Below, in pieces: positions 40,760 to 49,564 of a DNA stretch of 64,000 nt; the first letter of the stretch is position 1; each line of letters starts with the position of its first letter. Source of the stretch: Sphaerisporangium sp040649355 (GTDB lineage Bacteria > Actinomycetota > Actinomycetes > Streptosporangiales > Streptosporangiaceae). A program made the translations under genes and the position numbers. The stretch lies in NCBI RefSeq assembly GCF_043197795.1, contig NZ_JBICTU010000007.1:1-64000 (forward strand). The letters are read 5' to 3'. A model generated the notes under the pieces. That model was not told where the DNA came from. It was given only the letters and a program-made list of their open reading frames with translations, and did not search any database.

Positions 40760-40781
40760 TTGAACTGACCGGTCAGTTCAA
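40760..40781. promoter_or_regulatory. 22-bp perfect palindrome, operator of the ABC/YhgE/TetR operon
   Basis: Arms TTGAACTGACC / GGTCAGTTCAA with no spacer, ending 13 bp before ATG 40795. The GACCGGTC centre is characteristic of TetR-family operators. The TetR gene at the end of the operon is the obvious ligand, giving autorepression. Confidence 0.82.
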
Positions 40782-40794
40782 GGCGGCAGGGAGC

Positions 40795-41613
40795 ATGGAG
40801 ATGCAAGGCGAGGGCCAGGGGGCGCGGGCGATCCTCGCGACCGGGCTGTCACTCAGGGGCGGGCACGGCTGGGTCTACCGAGACGTCGACCTCGACATCC
40901 CCCAGGGAAGCGTCACCGTGGTCGCCGGCGAGACCGGCAGCGGTCGCACGAGCCTGCTGCTGACGCTCGGGGGGCGGATGCGCCCCACCGAGGGCACGTT
41001 GGTGACCGGCGGTCACACCAGCGGTCGTCGCATCCGCCGCGTCACCGCGCTCGGGTTGTTCGACGGCGTCAACGACCTCGACGACGCCCTCTCCATCCGT
41101 GATCACGCCCACGAGCGGCTCCGGCCCAGCGTGCTTCGCCGTCGCGACGGCCACGCCGCCGACGCCGCGCTCACCCGGGCCGGGCTCGACGTGTCCGGCC
41201 TGCCCCACGCCGACCGCACCCTCGTACGCCACCTCGGCCGCGACCAGCGGCTGCGCCTGGGCATCGCCCTCGCCCTGCTCGACGCGCCCGAGATCCTGCT
41301 GGTCGACGACATCGACGGCGGCCTGCGTGAAGACCACCGCACCGGCCTGATGACGACGCTGCGCGACCTGTCCCGCGAGGGCCTCACCGTGGTCGCCTCC
41401 GCCACCGACCCACCCGGCGGCGCCGACACCGTGATCACCCTGCCCTCCAACCCCGCCGAGCCCCAGCCCACACCTCCGCAAGACCGTCCGTCCGAAGAGG
41501 GCCGGGCATCGGCCGAAGAGACCCGGCGGGAGCCGCCGCAGGCTCCGCCGGAAGCGGTGGCCGAGATACCGGCGGAAGCGGCAGTGGAAGCGAAGGAAGA
41601 GGAGTCGTCGTGA
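40795..41613 (+). CDS. Degenerate ABC-transporter ATP-binding protein
   Basis: A 272-residue ATPase-like protein from ATG 40795 (GGGAG upstream). Walker A reads GETGSGRTS, with Arg in place of the invariant Lys. The signature reads LGRDQRLRLGIA instead of LSGGQ. Walker B reads EILLVDDID, with Asp where the catalytic Glu is expected. The last ~60 residues are an acidic Pro/Glu/Ala tail (EEGRASAEETRREPP...). ATP hydrolysis may be weak or regulated. It is encoded with a YhgE/Pip permease (GTGA overlap), so together they probably form an export or membrane-remodelling unit. Confidence 0.85.
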   Translation: MEMQGEGQGARAILATGLSLRGGHGWVYRDVDLDIPQGSVTVVAGETGSGRTSLLLTLGGRMRPTEGTLVTGGHTSGRRIRRVTALGLFDGVNDLDDALSIRDHAHERLRPSVLRRRDGHAADAALTRAGLDVSGLPHADRTLVRHLGRDQRLRLGIALALLDAPEILLVDDIDGGLREDHRTGLMTTLRDLSREGLTVVASATDPPGGADTVITLPSNPAEPQPTPPQDRPSEEGRASAEETRREPPQAPPEAVAEIPAEAAVEAKEEESS

Positions 41614-43865
41614 GGAAGCCGCTTCCGCTCCAGCTCGGGCGGCTGGAGCTGCGCCGGTTCACCAGATCGCGCCTGACCCGGGCCGCGCTGGCCGCCGTCG
41701 TGCTGCTGCCGCTGCTCTACGCCGGGCTCTACCTCTGGTCGTTCTGGGATCCCCAGGGCAACCTCGACAGGATCCCCGTCGCCCTGGTCGTGGCCGACCG
41801 GCCCGTGACGGTCGGCGGCAGGACCCTCGACGCGGGCGGCGAGCTCGCCGCCGAGCTGCGCGACCGCGAGGTCTTCGCCTGGCACCAGGTCGATGCCCGC
41901 CAGGCCGACCAGGGCGTGAGGGACGGCACCTATTACCTGTCCCTGACGATCCCGGCCGACTTCAGCGCGAACCTCGCCTCGCCCGACGGCGACGGCGTCC
42001 CCACGGCGGCGCGACTCGGCGTACGCGTGGACACGGGGCGCAGCTACATCATGCGCACGATCTCCGACGCGGTCTTCTCCGAGGTCAAGGAGGCAGCCGG
42101 CCGCAGCGCGATCCACGACTACCTCGACCGCGTCTTCCTGTCCTTCGGCGACATCCACGACGCCACAGCGAAGGCCGCCGAGGGAGCCGGCAAGCTGAGC
42201 GACGGCGCGGCCGCCGCCAGCCAGGGCGCCTCCGCGCTCGACGACGGGCTCGGCGACGCCCAGAAGGGCACCCACCGCCTCGCCTCGGGCGCGGCCACGG
42301 CTCAGAGCGGCGCGGCGCGGCTGGCCGGAGGCCTGGCCACGGCACAGCGCGGCGCGGCGACCCTGCGCGAGGGCCTGGCCGAGCTCGACCGAGGCGCCGC
42401 GAAGCTCGCCACCGGCAACGCCCAGGCGTACAAGAAGGTGCACGCCTACTCCGGCACCGTCAACGGAGCGGCCGACACCTACGTGCCGATCCTCACGGAG
42501 AACGGTCACAAGATCCGGCAGGCGGCACTCGCCGTGGCCAGGGGGGCCGACCTCGTCGCCGCAGGGCTCGGCGACCTCCCCTCGGAGGTCGGCGGCGACG
42601 CCGCCCGCGCCCAGCGCGACCTGCGCGCGGTCGAGGCATGGCTCGACGACCACCCCGACGCCGATCCGGAGCTGCGCTCGCTTCTCGGCGACGCCGCCGA
42701 CTCGGCCAGGTCGCTCGCCGACTCGGCCGGTCGCCTCCAGGACCGCGTCCAGGAGCGGAGCGCCGCCATCGACGACGTCCGGCGTGACGCGCACGCGGTC
42801 GCCGAGGCCGCGCGCGAGCTCGCCGCCGCCGCGCCCAAGCTCGGCGCGAAGCTCGACGCGGCGCGCGACAAGTTCAACGAGCTCGACAGCGGGCTGAAGC
42901 AGCTCGCCGACGGCTCGGCGAAGCTCAGCGAGGGCACCGGCAGCGCCGTGAGCGCCACGGCACGGCTCGGCTCGGGCCTCGCCGGTCTGAGCACCGGCGC
43001 CGACCAGCTCAGCGGGGGCCTCGCGGCACTCGGTGAGGGCGCGGGCCGGCTCGACAGCGGCATCGGCAAGCTGCGCGCGGGGGCCGGCAAGCTCGACCAT
43101 GGCCTGGTGAAGCTGGCCGACGGCTCGGACGACCTGGCGAGCGGTCTCAGCGACGGCGCCGGCAAGATTCCCGACTACACCGCCTCCGAGCGCGACAGCC
43201 GTACGGGCATGATGAGCGACCCCGTCAGGCTCGACAGCGAGGTCGACAACAGCGTGCCCAACTACGGCACGGGCTTCGCGCCGTTCTTCATCCCCTTGGC
43301 GCTGTGGGTCGGCGCCATGGTGACCTACATGGTCCTGCGCCCGCTGAACCCTCGCCTGCTCGCGGGCTCCGCCCCCGCCTGGCGCATCGCGACGGCCGGC
43401 TGGCTGCCGGGTGTCACCATGGGCTTCCTGCAGGTGGCCGTGCTGCTGGGAGTCATCCGGTTCGGCCTCGGGCTCGACGCGGCGAACTGGGCGGGCATGT
43501 TCGGCCTGCTGGCGCTCACGGTCACGGCATTCCTCGCTCTCGTCCAGGCCGTCAACGCCCTTGTGGGCCCGGCCGGACGGGTGCTCGTGCTGGCGCTGCT
43601 CATGCTGCAGCTCACCTCGGCGGCCGGCACCTATCCCATCGAGACCTCCCCCGGGTTCTTCCAGGCGATCTCGCCCTGGCTCCCGATGAGCTGGGTCGTA
43701 CGGGCGCTCCGCCGGCTGATCAGCGGCGGCGACGCGACCGTGGTGTGGCAGGCTTGCGGCGTGCTCACCGCCTTCACCGCCCTCGGCCTGGCCCTGACCG
43801 TCCTCGCCGCACACCGAGCCAGAACCTGGTCCCCGCGCCGCCTCCACCCAGAGCTGTCGCTATGA
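41610..43865 (+). CDS. YhgE/Pip-domain membrane protein
   Basis: A 751-residue protein starting at GTG 41610, overlapping the ATPase stop. One N-terminal helix (LAAVVLLPLLYAGLYLWSFWDP) precedes the YhgE Pip domain (IPVALVVADRPVTVGGRTLDAG). A ~330-residue extracytoplasmic coiled region of GAA.L..G...L..G..A heptad-like repeats follows. The C-terminus has about five helices (FFIPLALWVGAMVTYMVLRPL...LLGVIRFGLGL...). This is the architecture of phage-infection-protein/ESX-type YhgE, related to ABC-2 permeases. It probably exports an unknown substrate with its ATPase neighbour. Confidence 0.92.
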   Translation: MRKPLPLQLGRLELRRFTRSRLTRAALAAVVLLPLLYAGLYLWSFWDPQGNLDRIPVALVVADRPVTVGGRTLDAGGELAAELRDREVFAWHQVDARQADQGVRDGTYYLSLTIPADFSANLASPDGDGVPTAARLGVRVDTGRSYIMRTISDAVFSEVKEAAGRSAIHDYLDRVFLSFGDIHDATAKAAEGAGKLSDGAAAASQGASALDDGLGDAQKGTHRLASGAATAQSGAARLAGGLATAQRGAATLREGLAELDRGAAKLATGNAQAYKKVHAYSGTVNGAADTYVPILTENGHKIRQAALAVARGADLVAAGLGDLPSEVGGDAARAQRDLRAVEAWLDDHPDADPELRSLLGDAADSARSLADSAGRLQDRVQERSAAIDDVRRDAHAVAEAARELAAAAPKLGAKLDAARDKFNELDSGLKQLADGSAKLSEGTGSAVSATARLGSGLAGLSTGADQLSGGLAALGEGAGRLDSGIGKLRAGAGKLDHGLVKLADGSDDLASGLSDGAGKIPDYTASERDSRTGMMSDPVRLDSEVDNSVPNYGTGFAPFFIPLALWVGAMVTYMVLRPLNPRLLAGSAPAWRIATAGWLPGVTMGFLQVAVLLGVIRFGLGLDAANWAGMFGLLALTVTAFLALVQAVNALVGPAGRVLVLALLMLQLTSAAGTYPIETSPGFFQAISPWLPMSWVVRALRRLISGGDATVVWQACGVLTAFTALGLALTVLAAHRARTWSPRRLHPELSL

Positions 43866-44035
43866 CGGAAACCAGAAACACCCGCACCAACAAGCCGCAG
43901 CACCCTCATCCGGAAACCAGAGACATCCGTACGAACAAGCCGCCCATGCGGAGGCCGGAGACGTGTGCGTCAACGAGCCGCAGCTCCCCTGTCCGCAAGC
44001 TGGAAACGTCCGCACGAGCAAGCCGGGGCTGTTGA
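43862..44035 (+). CDS. 57-codon coupled small ORF with internal repeats
   Basis: ATG 43862 overlaps the YhgE stop (ATGA). The frame ends at TGA 44033-44035, one base before the TetR ATG at 44037. The predicted peptide is very basic and built from imperfect repeats (ETRNTRTNKP, ETRDIRTNKP, ETCASTSR, ETSARASR), mirrored in ~45-bp DNA repeats. It could be a real small basic protein or only a translational bridge between YhgE and TetR. No family recognised. Confidence 0.45.
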   Translation: MTETRNTRTNKPQHPHPETRDIRTNKPPMRRPETCASTSRSSPVRKLETSARASRGC

Positions 44036-44036
44036 T

Positions 44037-44723
44037 ATGAGCAAGATGGAGACCCAGCTCAAGCTCTACATGGCCGCGGTGGAGCTGATCGCCGAGCAGG
44101 GTTACACCGCCACAACGGTCGACGCGATCGCCGACCGCGCCGGGGTCGCCAAAGGCACCGTCTTCTACAACTTCGGCAGCAAGGACGGCCTGTTCGTCGC
44201 TCTCCTGGACCACGGCATCCAACGGCTCGCCGACACTCTCAACGATGCCCTCACCGACAAGCCCCCCGGCGAGACTCCCGCCCTCACCCCACCAGGTGGG
44301 TCTTCCACCCTCACCCCGCCCGGTGGGGCACCCGTCCCTAACCCGCCTGGCGGACCGGCTTCCGCGCCGCTTCAACGGCTTGACGCGGTGGTGATGGCGC
44401 AGCTTCGCTTCTTCGAGGAGTACGGCGCGTTCGCCCGAGTGCTGCTGGCCGAGATGTGGCGCACCACCTGGGAGGAGGCGGTGGCACGGCTCCGCAGGCA
44501 GGCACTCGGGGTGTACGCCGACGTGTTGCGGGAGGCCGTCGACGCTGGAGAGTTGCGGGCGGATCTCGACGTGGAGACGGCGGCGACGGCGGTGTTCGGG
44601 ATGGTCCTCACGGTCTCGATCGAGCGCCGGGCACTTCACCCCGAGCGCCCCCTGACCGAGGTCCACGCCACCCTCACCGACCTCATCCACGGCCGCATCG
44701 CCGGCACGAACGTGCCTGAATAG
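44037..44723 (+). CDS. TetR-family transcriptional regulator with a Pro-rich insertion
   Basis: A 228-residue protein from ATG 44037. The N-terminal HTH is canonical (AVELIAEQGYTATTVDAIADRAGVAKGTVFYNFGSKDGLFVALLDHG). Between the HTH and the ligand-binding domain lie ~25 residues made of repeated TPPGG units (LTPPGGSSTLTPPGG...NPPGGP), not usual in TetR proteins. The C-terminal helical domain (VVMAQLRFFEEYGAFARVLLAEMWR...) follows. As last gene of the operon it should bind the 22-bp palindrome at 40760. Confidence 0.9.
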   Translation: MSKMETQLKLYMAAVELIAEQGYTATTVDAIADRAGVAKGTVFYNFGSKDGLFVALLDHGIQRLADTLNDALTDKPPGETPALTPPGGSSTLTPPGGAPVPNPPGGPASAPLQRLDAVVMAQLRFFEEYGAFARVLLAEMWRTTWEEAVARLRRQALGVYADVLREAVDAGELRADLDVETAATAVFGMVLTVSIERRALHPERPLTEVHATLTDLIHGRIAGTNVPE

Positions 44724-44828
44724 CCCAGGGGCTCCCCACCCAAACGCCGCACCGGGTGTATCCAGTGGTCGCCGTACTCCCTGGTCGCCGTGTTGTATGG
44801 GCGTATTGCTGGGTGGGAAGCAGATGGG

Positions 44829-44856
44829 TCCCCCCGGCAATGGGTGCCGGGAGGGA
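44829..44856. terminator. Hairpin between convergent TetR and dehydratase genes
   Basis: TCCCCCCGGC / GCCGGGAGGGA pair with one bulge around a 7-nt loop. It is in the 175-bp convergent gap. Confidence 0.5.
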
Positions 44857-44898
44857 ACAACAACCCAACCGGCCCACCAGGTAGCGCCCTCGTCGTGA

Positions 44899-45894
44899 TC
44901 AGCCGTGGTTCGCAGCCGTCGGATACGCAGTGGACAGGACGCGTTGGAGTTCGGCGGGGCCGGCGTTGGCGCCGGTGCAGACGACGCCTACCTTGCGTCC
45001 CGCGAACTCCTCCTTCCTGCTGATGAGGGCGGCCAGCGCGGCGGCCCCGGCCAGTTCGGTGAGCGTGTGCGCCTCGGCGAGCAGCAGCCACTGGGCAAGA
45101 CGAAGGTCGTCATCGGTGACCAGCGTGAAGCCGTCCAGATCGCGCATGATCTCCTGCGGCAGCGCGAAGGCGGATCCGGTCGCGAGGCCGTCCGCCACCG
45201 TCCGCACCGGCCGCCTGACCGGCTCGCCCGCCCGCCACGAGTCGTGAGCGGCCGGCGCCAGCGACGACTGTACGGCGATCACCCGGCACCCGGGTGCGAC
45301 CGCCTTCGCGACCAGGCACGCGCCCGCCGCGCCCGTACCCGACCCCACCGGGACGAAGATCGCGTCGAGGTCCGGACGGCGGGTCAGCATCTCCAGGTAC
45401 AGCGTGCCGACCCCGGCGATCAAACCGGGCTCGTCGGCGGGGCTGATCAGGCGGTTCCCCCGGTCCACGGCGAGCGTGGCAGCGTACTCGCCCGCCTCCA
45501 CCATCGTGGCTCCCTTGATCTCCACGGTGGCGCCGAGTGCCTCGACCGCCGCGACCTTGGCCGGGTTCGGGTTCTCGGGCATCACGATCGTGCAGGGCGC
45601 GCCGAAGATACGGGCCGCGTACGCGATCGACTGGGCGTGGTTGCCCGTGGAATAGGTCAGCACTCCGGCCGCCCGCTGGTCCCCGGGCATGCGGGCGAGC
45701 AGGTTGATCCCTCCGCGCACCTTGAACGCGCCGGTGGGCTGGGTGTTCTCGTGCTTGACGAGCGTCTCGGTCCCCAGCCGCTCGTTGAGCACCGGATAGG
45801 ACCACATGGGGGTCTCCGGCAGGTGCGGAGCGATCAGGCGCGCGGCGTCGAGGACGTCGGTAATGGATGGCGATGTCGTATTCACGGACACCAC
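44899..45894 (-). CDS. Threonine/serine dehydratase-like PLP enzyme
   Basis: A 331-residue fold-type II PLP enzyme. The Schiff-base Lys is in PTGAFKVRGG, the substrate loop is YSTGNHAQSIAYAARIFG, and the Gly-rich phosphate loop is VPVGSGTGAAGACLVA. It lacks the C-terminal ACT domain, so it is a catabolic or racemase-type member, not allosteric IlvA. It should deaminate L-threonine or L-serine to 2-oxoacid plus ammonia; related enzymes act on hydroxy amino acids. Start codons are three clustered GTGs at 45894, 45891 and 45885. It is divergent from the LysE exporter, which may export the same amino acids. Confidence 0.88.
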   Translation of the reverse strand: MVSVNTTSPSITDVLDAARLIAPHLPETPMWSYPVLNERLGTETLVKHENTQPTGAFKVRGGINLLARMPGDQRAAGVLTYSTGNHAQSIAYAARIFGAPCTIVMPENPNPAKVAAVEALGATVEIKGATMVEAGEYAATLAVDRGNRLISPADEPGLIAGVGTLYLEMLTRRPDLDAIFVPVGSGTGAAGACLVAKAVAPGCRVIAVQSSLAPAAHDSWRAGEPVRRPVRTVADGLATGSAFALPQEIMRDLDGFTLVTDDDLRLAQWLLLAEAHTLTELAGAAALAALISRKEEFAGRKVGVVCTGANAGPAELQRVLSTAYPTAANHG

Positions 45895-46039
45895 GCTGCG
45901 GCAAAGTCATCCATTGGTCCAGTGCCAACACGCCGGCTGACCGACACGGGCAGGCTCCGCCACCGGGCGGCCGAGAGGGGCGTCGGACACCCCGAAATGC
46001 GCTGGACCGGATTACCAGGCATTTCCTAGCATCAGCGGC

Positions 46040-46678
46040 ATGCCACCTATCACCACACTCGCGATCTTCGCCGCGGCGACCCTCGCGCTGCTGCTCGTAC
46101 CCGGCCCCGCCGTCGTCTACATCGTGACGCGGAGCGTGGCGCAGGGACGTACGGCCGGGCTGGTCTCCGTCGCGGGCATCCACGCGGGCTCGGTGGTCCA
46201 CGTGGCCGCCGCCGCCCTTGGCATCAGCGCGCTGCTCGCAGCCTCGGCCACGGCGTTCGCCCTGGTCAAGTACCTCGGCGCTGCCTACCTCGTCTACCTC
46301 GGCCTGCGGAAGCTCTTCTCCCGTACCGGCGACCTCGCCAAGCAGGTCGCGCCCGTGTCCCGGCCGAGGCTGTTCGGGGAGGGCTTCGTGGTCAACGTGC
46401 TCAACCCCAAGACGGCGATCTTCTTCCTGGCCTTCCTTCCGCAGTTCGTCGACCCGGCACGCGGCCCGGTCGCGGGCCAGATCGTGGTGCTCGGTCTCAT
46501 CTGGATCGCCCTCGGGATGGCCAGCGACGGCAGCTACGCCCTGCTGTCCGCCGCCCTCGCCGGCCGCCTGCGCCGCTCCGTCAGGGCCACCCGGCGGCTC
46601 GACATCGCCAGCGGGCTCGTCTACATCGGCCTCGGAGCCGTCGCCGCGCTCGCCGGTGACGGCGCGCGCGAGTCCTGA
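46040..46678 (+). CDS. LysE/RhtB family amino-acid exporter
   Basis: A 212-residue membrane protein with the family blocks LLLVPGPAVVYIVTRSVAQGRTAGLVSV and GFVVNVLNPKTAIFFLAFLPQFVDPARG and about six helices. It is a paralogue of the exporter at 3478-4101, with the same FxxxxVVNVLNPK core. The divergent threonine dehydratase suggests threonine/homoserine or related amino acids as substrate; this is inference from context. Confidence 0.9.
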   Translation: MPPITTLAIFAAATLALLLVPGPAVVYIVTRSVAQGRTAGLVSVAGIHAGSVVHVAAAALGISALLAASATAFALVKYLGAAYLVYLGLRKLFSRTGDLAKQVAPVSRPRLFGEGFVVNVLNPKTAIFFLAFLPQFVDPARGPVAGQIVVLGLIWIALGMASDGSYALLSAALAGRLRRSVRATRRLDIASGLVYIGLGAVAALAGDGARES

Positions 46679-46788
46679 ACGAGCCCTCGGAGGGTGCACT
46701 GGGCTCCATGATCACCCGTGGGATGCCCCTCCCCGGGCAGCGGGCCACCGTGTCGTACGGCGAACGTCCTGCGCTTGAACGGGCCCGG

Positions 46789-48378
46789 TCAGGAGAGGGT
46801 GGCCTGGGCGGTCTCCTTGGCCCAGCGGTAGTCGGCCTTGCCCGCGGGTGAGCGCACCATGCGGTCCACGAAGGCGTACGTACGCGGCACCTTGTATCCC
46901 GACAGCCTCCCCCGGCAGTGCGCGTCCAGTTCCTCGGCCGTCGGCTCGGCGCCCTCCCTGGGCTCGACGACGGCGGCGACGCGGCTGCCCCAGCGGTCGT
47001 CCGGGATCCCGGTCACCACGGCGTCGAACACGGCCGGGTGTCCCTTGAGCACGGCCTCGACCTCCTCGGGGAAGACCTTCTCGCCGCCGCTGTTGATGCA
47101 CTGCGAGCCGCGCCCGAAGACCAGGATCGTCCCGTCATCCTCGATTCTGGCGAGGTCGCCGGTGAGTAACCAGCGCGTCCCCTCGGCGTCGGTGACGAAG
47201 GTCCTGTTCGTCTTGTCCGGGTCGTTGTAGTACCCGAAGGCGATGCTTCCCGTCTTGGCCACGGTTCCCATCTCGCCGGACCCCGGCTTCACGGGTTCCA
47301 GGGCGTCGTTCAGCACGGCCAGCGTGGAGCTCGCGTTGGGCTGGTACTTCAGCCCGGACTCCGGGGACGAGCCCGCCACGGCCGAGGCGGTGTAGCCGGA
47401 CTCCGTCGACCCGAAGCTGTCGATGATCATCACGTTCGGCAGCAGCTCCCGCAGCCGATCGCGTACAGCGCCCGTGAGGATGGCCCCGGTCGAGCTCAGG
47501 ACCATGAGCGACGACAGGTCGTACGTCCCCGCGGCGATCTCGTCCGCGAGGGGGCGCGCCATCGCGTCACCCGTGATGTTGAGCGTAAGCACCTTCTCGC
47601 GCTCCACCGCGCGCAGCACCTCGGAGGCGTCGAACCTCGGCGTGTAGACGATGGTCGCCCCCATCCACCACGCGATGAACGTGGCCATCTGCGCCGCTCC
47701 GTGCATCAGCGGCGCGGCGGGCATCATGACGATGGGCCCCGTGTTCCTCGCCGTCTCGATGACCTGCCCGGGCTCGCTGTGCGGCTCCCCGTACGGGTTG
47801 CCGCCGCCGAAGGCCATGAACAGGTCCTCGGTGCGCCACATGACGCCTTTGGGCATGCCGGTCGTGCCGCCGGTGTAGATGATGTAGACGTCGTCGCCCG
47901 ACCGCGCGGGGAAGCCGTCGCGCCCGTACGGCCGCCCGGCGACGGCCTGCCCGTACGGCACGGCGGCCTCGACGCGCGAGGGGCCGCCGACGGCGACGAA
48001 GGTCTCCAGCTTGGGGCACCGCGGGGCGGTGGCGGCCACCCTGTCGTCGAACTCCACGTCGAACAGCAGGGCCACGATGTCGGAGTCGGTGTACAGGTAG
48101 AGCAGCTCGGACTCGACGTACCGGTAGTTGACGTTGACCGGCACCGCCCTGATCTTCAGTACAGCCAGGATCCCCGCGATGTACTCGATGCCGTTGTACA
48201 GGTGGATGCCGACGTGCTGTCCGGGCTCGACGCCCCGGTCCCGCAGGAAGTGCGCGAGGCGGTTGGCGTGCGCCTCCAGCTCGGCGTAGGTCATGCGGGT
48301 GTCACCGCAGACGACGGCCACGCGGTCCCCGATCGCGTCGGCCAATCCCTCGAACAGATCAGCGTGGTTGAACTCCAT
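46789..48378 (-). CDS. Acyl-CoA synthetase, FadD19-like
   Basis: A 529-residue ANL enzyme. Motifs are IIYTGGTTGMPKGVMWR (ATP), DSFGSTESG, LTGDLARIEDDGTILVFGRGSQCINSGGEKVFPEEVE (hinge), and catalytic Lys in SPAGKADYRWAKE. The CINSGGEKVFPEEVE and PAGKADY text is typical of the mycobacterial FadD19/steroid side-chain ligase branch. The start ATG 48378 has AAGGAG nine bases upstream. It is the last gene of a five-gene minus-strand operon whose other members also resemble steroid/CoA-thioester catabolism proteins. Confidence 0.9.
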   Translation of the reverse strand: MEFNHADLFEGLADAIGDRVAVVCGDTRMTYAELEAHANRLAHFLRDRGVEPGQHVGIHLYNGIEYIAGILAVLKIRAVPVNVNYRYVESELLYLYTDSDIVALLFDVEFDDRVAATAPRCPKLETFVAVGGPSRVEAAVPYGQAVAGRPYGRDGFPARSGDDVYIIYTGGTTGMPKGVMWRTEDLFMAFGGGNPYGEPHSEPGQVIETARNTGPIVMMPAAPLMHGAAQMATFIAWWMGATIVYTPRFDASEVLRAVEREKVLTLNITGDAMARPLADEIAAGTYDLSSLMVLSSTGAILTGAVRDRLRELLPNVMIIDSFGSTESGYTASAVAGSSPESGLKYQPNASSTLAVLNDALEPVKPGSGEMGTVAKTGSIAFGYYNDPDKTNRTFVTDAEGTRWLLTGDLARIEDDGTILVFGRGSQCINSGGEKVFPEEVEAVLKGHPAVFDAVVTGIPDDRWGSRVAAVVEPREGAEPTAEELDAHCRGRLSGYKVPRTYAFVDRMVRSPAGKADYRWAKETAQATLS

Positions 48379-48413
48379 CGGGGACGCTCCTTAGAAGTCG
48401 TGGCTGAAGACCC

Positions 48414-49562
48414 TCACGGCCGGTCACTCCCGACGATCCACATGGCGAAGAACTGGGCGCCCCCGCCGTACGCGTGGCCGAGCGCGCGGCGCGCCCCGTC
48501 CACCTGGTGCTCCCCCGCGAGGCCCCTGACCTGCAACGCCGCCTCGGCGAAGCGGATCAGCCCGGACGCGCCGATGGGGTTCGAGCTGAGGACGCCGCCG
48601 GAGGCGTTCCAGGGGATGTCCCCGTCGAGCGCCGTGGCCCCGGACTCGGTCAGCTTCCAGCCCTCGCCCTCCCCTGCGAAGCCGAGGTTCTCCAGCCACA
48701 TCGGCTCGTACCAGGAGAACGGGACGTACACCTCGGCGACGTCGATCTCCCGCCGGGGGTCGGTGACACCGGCCTGGCGGTAGACGTCGGCGACGCAGTC
48801 CTTGCCGCCCTGCGGGTTCACCGTGTCGCGGTCCGCGCGGAAGATGGGCTCCGAGCGCATGGCCGTGCCGTGTACCCAGGCGGGCGTGCCCGTCACCTTG
48901 TGCTCGGCGGCGAGCACCATGGCGCAGGCGCCGTCCGAGGACGGGCAGGTCTCCAGGTAGCGGATCGGCTCCCAGAGCATCGGCGTGGACTCGACCATGG
49001 CCCGGTCGATGCCGGGGATCCTCAGGTGCGCGTACGGGTTCTTGAGGGCGTTCCGCCGGTCCTTGACGGCGACGAGCGTGCCGATGTGGTCGGGGGCGCC
49101 CGACCGCCGCATGTACTCGCGGATGTGCGGGGCGAAGTACCCTCCCGCGCCCACGACCAGGGAGGCGTTGAACGGCAGGTGCGTCGAAAGCGCCCACGTC
49201 GCGTTGGACTCCGACTGCTTCTCGAAGGCGACCACCAGCACCCGCTCGTGTACGCCGCCCTGGATGAGCGAGGCCCCGACCAGCGCGGTCGAGCCGCCCA
49301 CGCTGCCGGCGGTGTGGACGCGGGTCACCGGCTTGCCCGCGGCGCCGAGCGCGTCGGCGAGGTAGGCCTCCGGCATCATGACGCCCTCGAACAGGTCGGG
49401 GGCCTTGCCGATGACGACCGCGTCGATGTCCTTGAACGTCAGCTCGGCGTCCTCCAGGGCGCGGATGGCGGCCTCGCGCACCAGCCCGGCGATCGAGACG
49501 TCCCGCCGCCTGGTCTGGTACTTGGTCTGCCCGACCCCGATGACGGCGCAGCGGTTTGCCAT
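48414..49562 (-). CDS. Thiolase-fold lipid-transfer protein, Ltp3-like
   Basis: A 382-residue thiolase-superfamily protein (MANRCAVIGVGQTKYQTRRRDVSIAGL...). Family segments are AIRALEDAELTFKDIDAVVIG, RVHTAGSVGGSTALVGASLIQGG and a C-terminal GGVLSSNPIGASGLIRFAEAALQVRG. The nucleophile position of true thiolases (Cys) is occupied by HTAGSVGG, as in SCP2-thiolase-like Ltp proteins, which act as aldolases or carriers in steroid side-chain removal. It starts two bases after the stop of the next thiolase-like gene; Ltp proteins of this kind usually work as pairs with an OB-fold partner. The frame upstream of 49562 is spurious. Confidence 0.88.
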   Translation of the reverse strand: MANRCAVIGVGQTKYQTRRRDVSIAGLVREAAIRALEDAELTFKDIDAVVIGKAPDLFEGVMMPEAYLADALGAAGKPVTRVHTAGSVGGSTALVGASLIQGGVHERVLVVAFEKQSESNATWALSTHLPFNASLVVGAGGYFAPHIREYMRRSGAPDHIGTLVAVKDRRNALKNPYAHLRIPGIDRAMVESTPMLWEPIRYLETCPSSDGACAMVLAAEHKVTGTPAWVHGTAMRSEPIFRADRDTVNPQGGKDCVADVYRQAGVTDPRREIDVAEVYVPFSWYEPMWLENLGFAGEGEGWKLTESGATALDGDIPWNASGGVLSSNPIGASGLIRFAEAALQVRGLAGEHQVDGARRALGHAYGGGAQFFAMWIVGSDRP

Positions 49563-49564
49563 GG

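Noticed and set aside
41103..43847. 914-codon minus-strand ORF over the ATPase/YhgE genes
   Set aside because: Antisense shadow. YhgE/Pip and ATPase motifs are on the plus strand with coupled starts, and the antisense product is repetitive Gly/Glu/Arg text.
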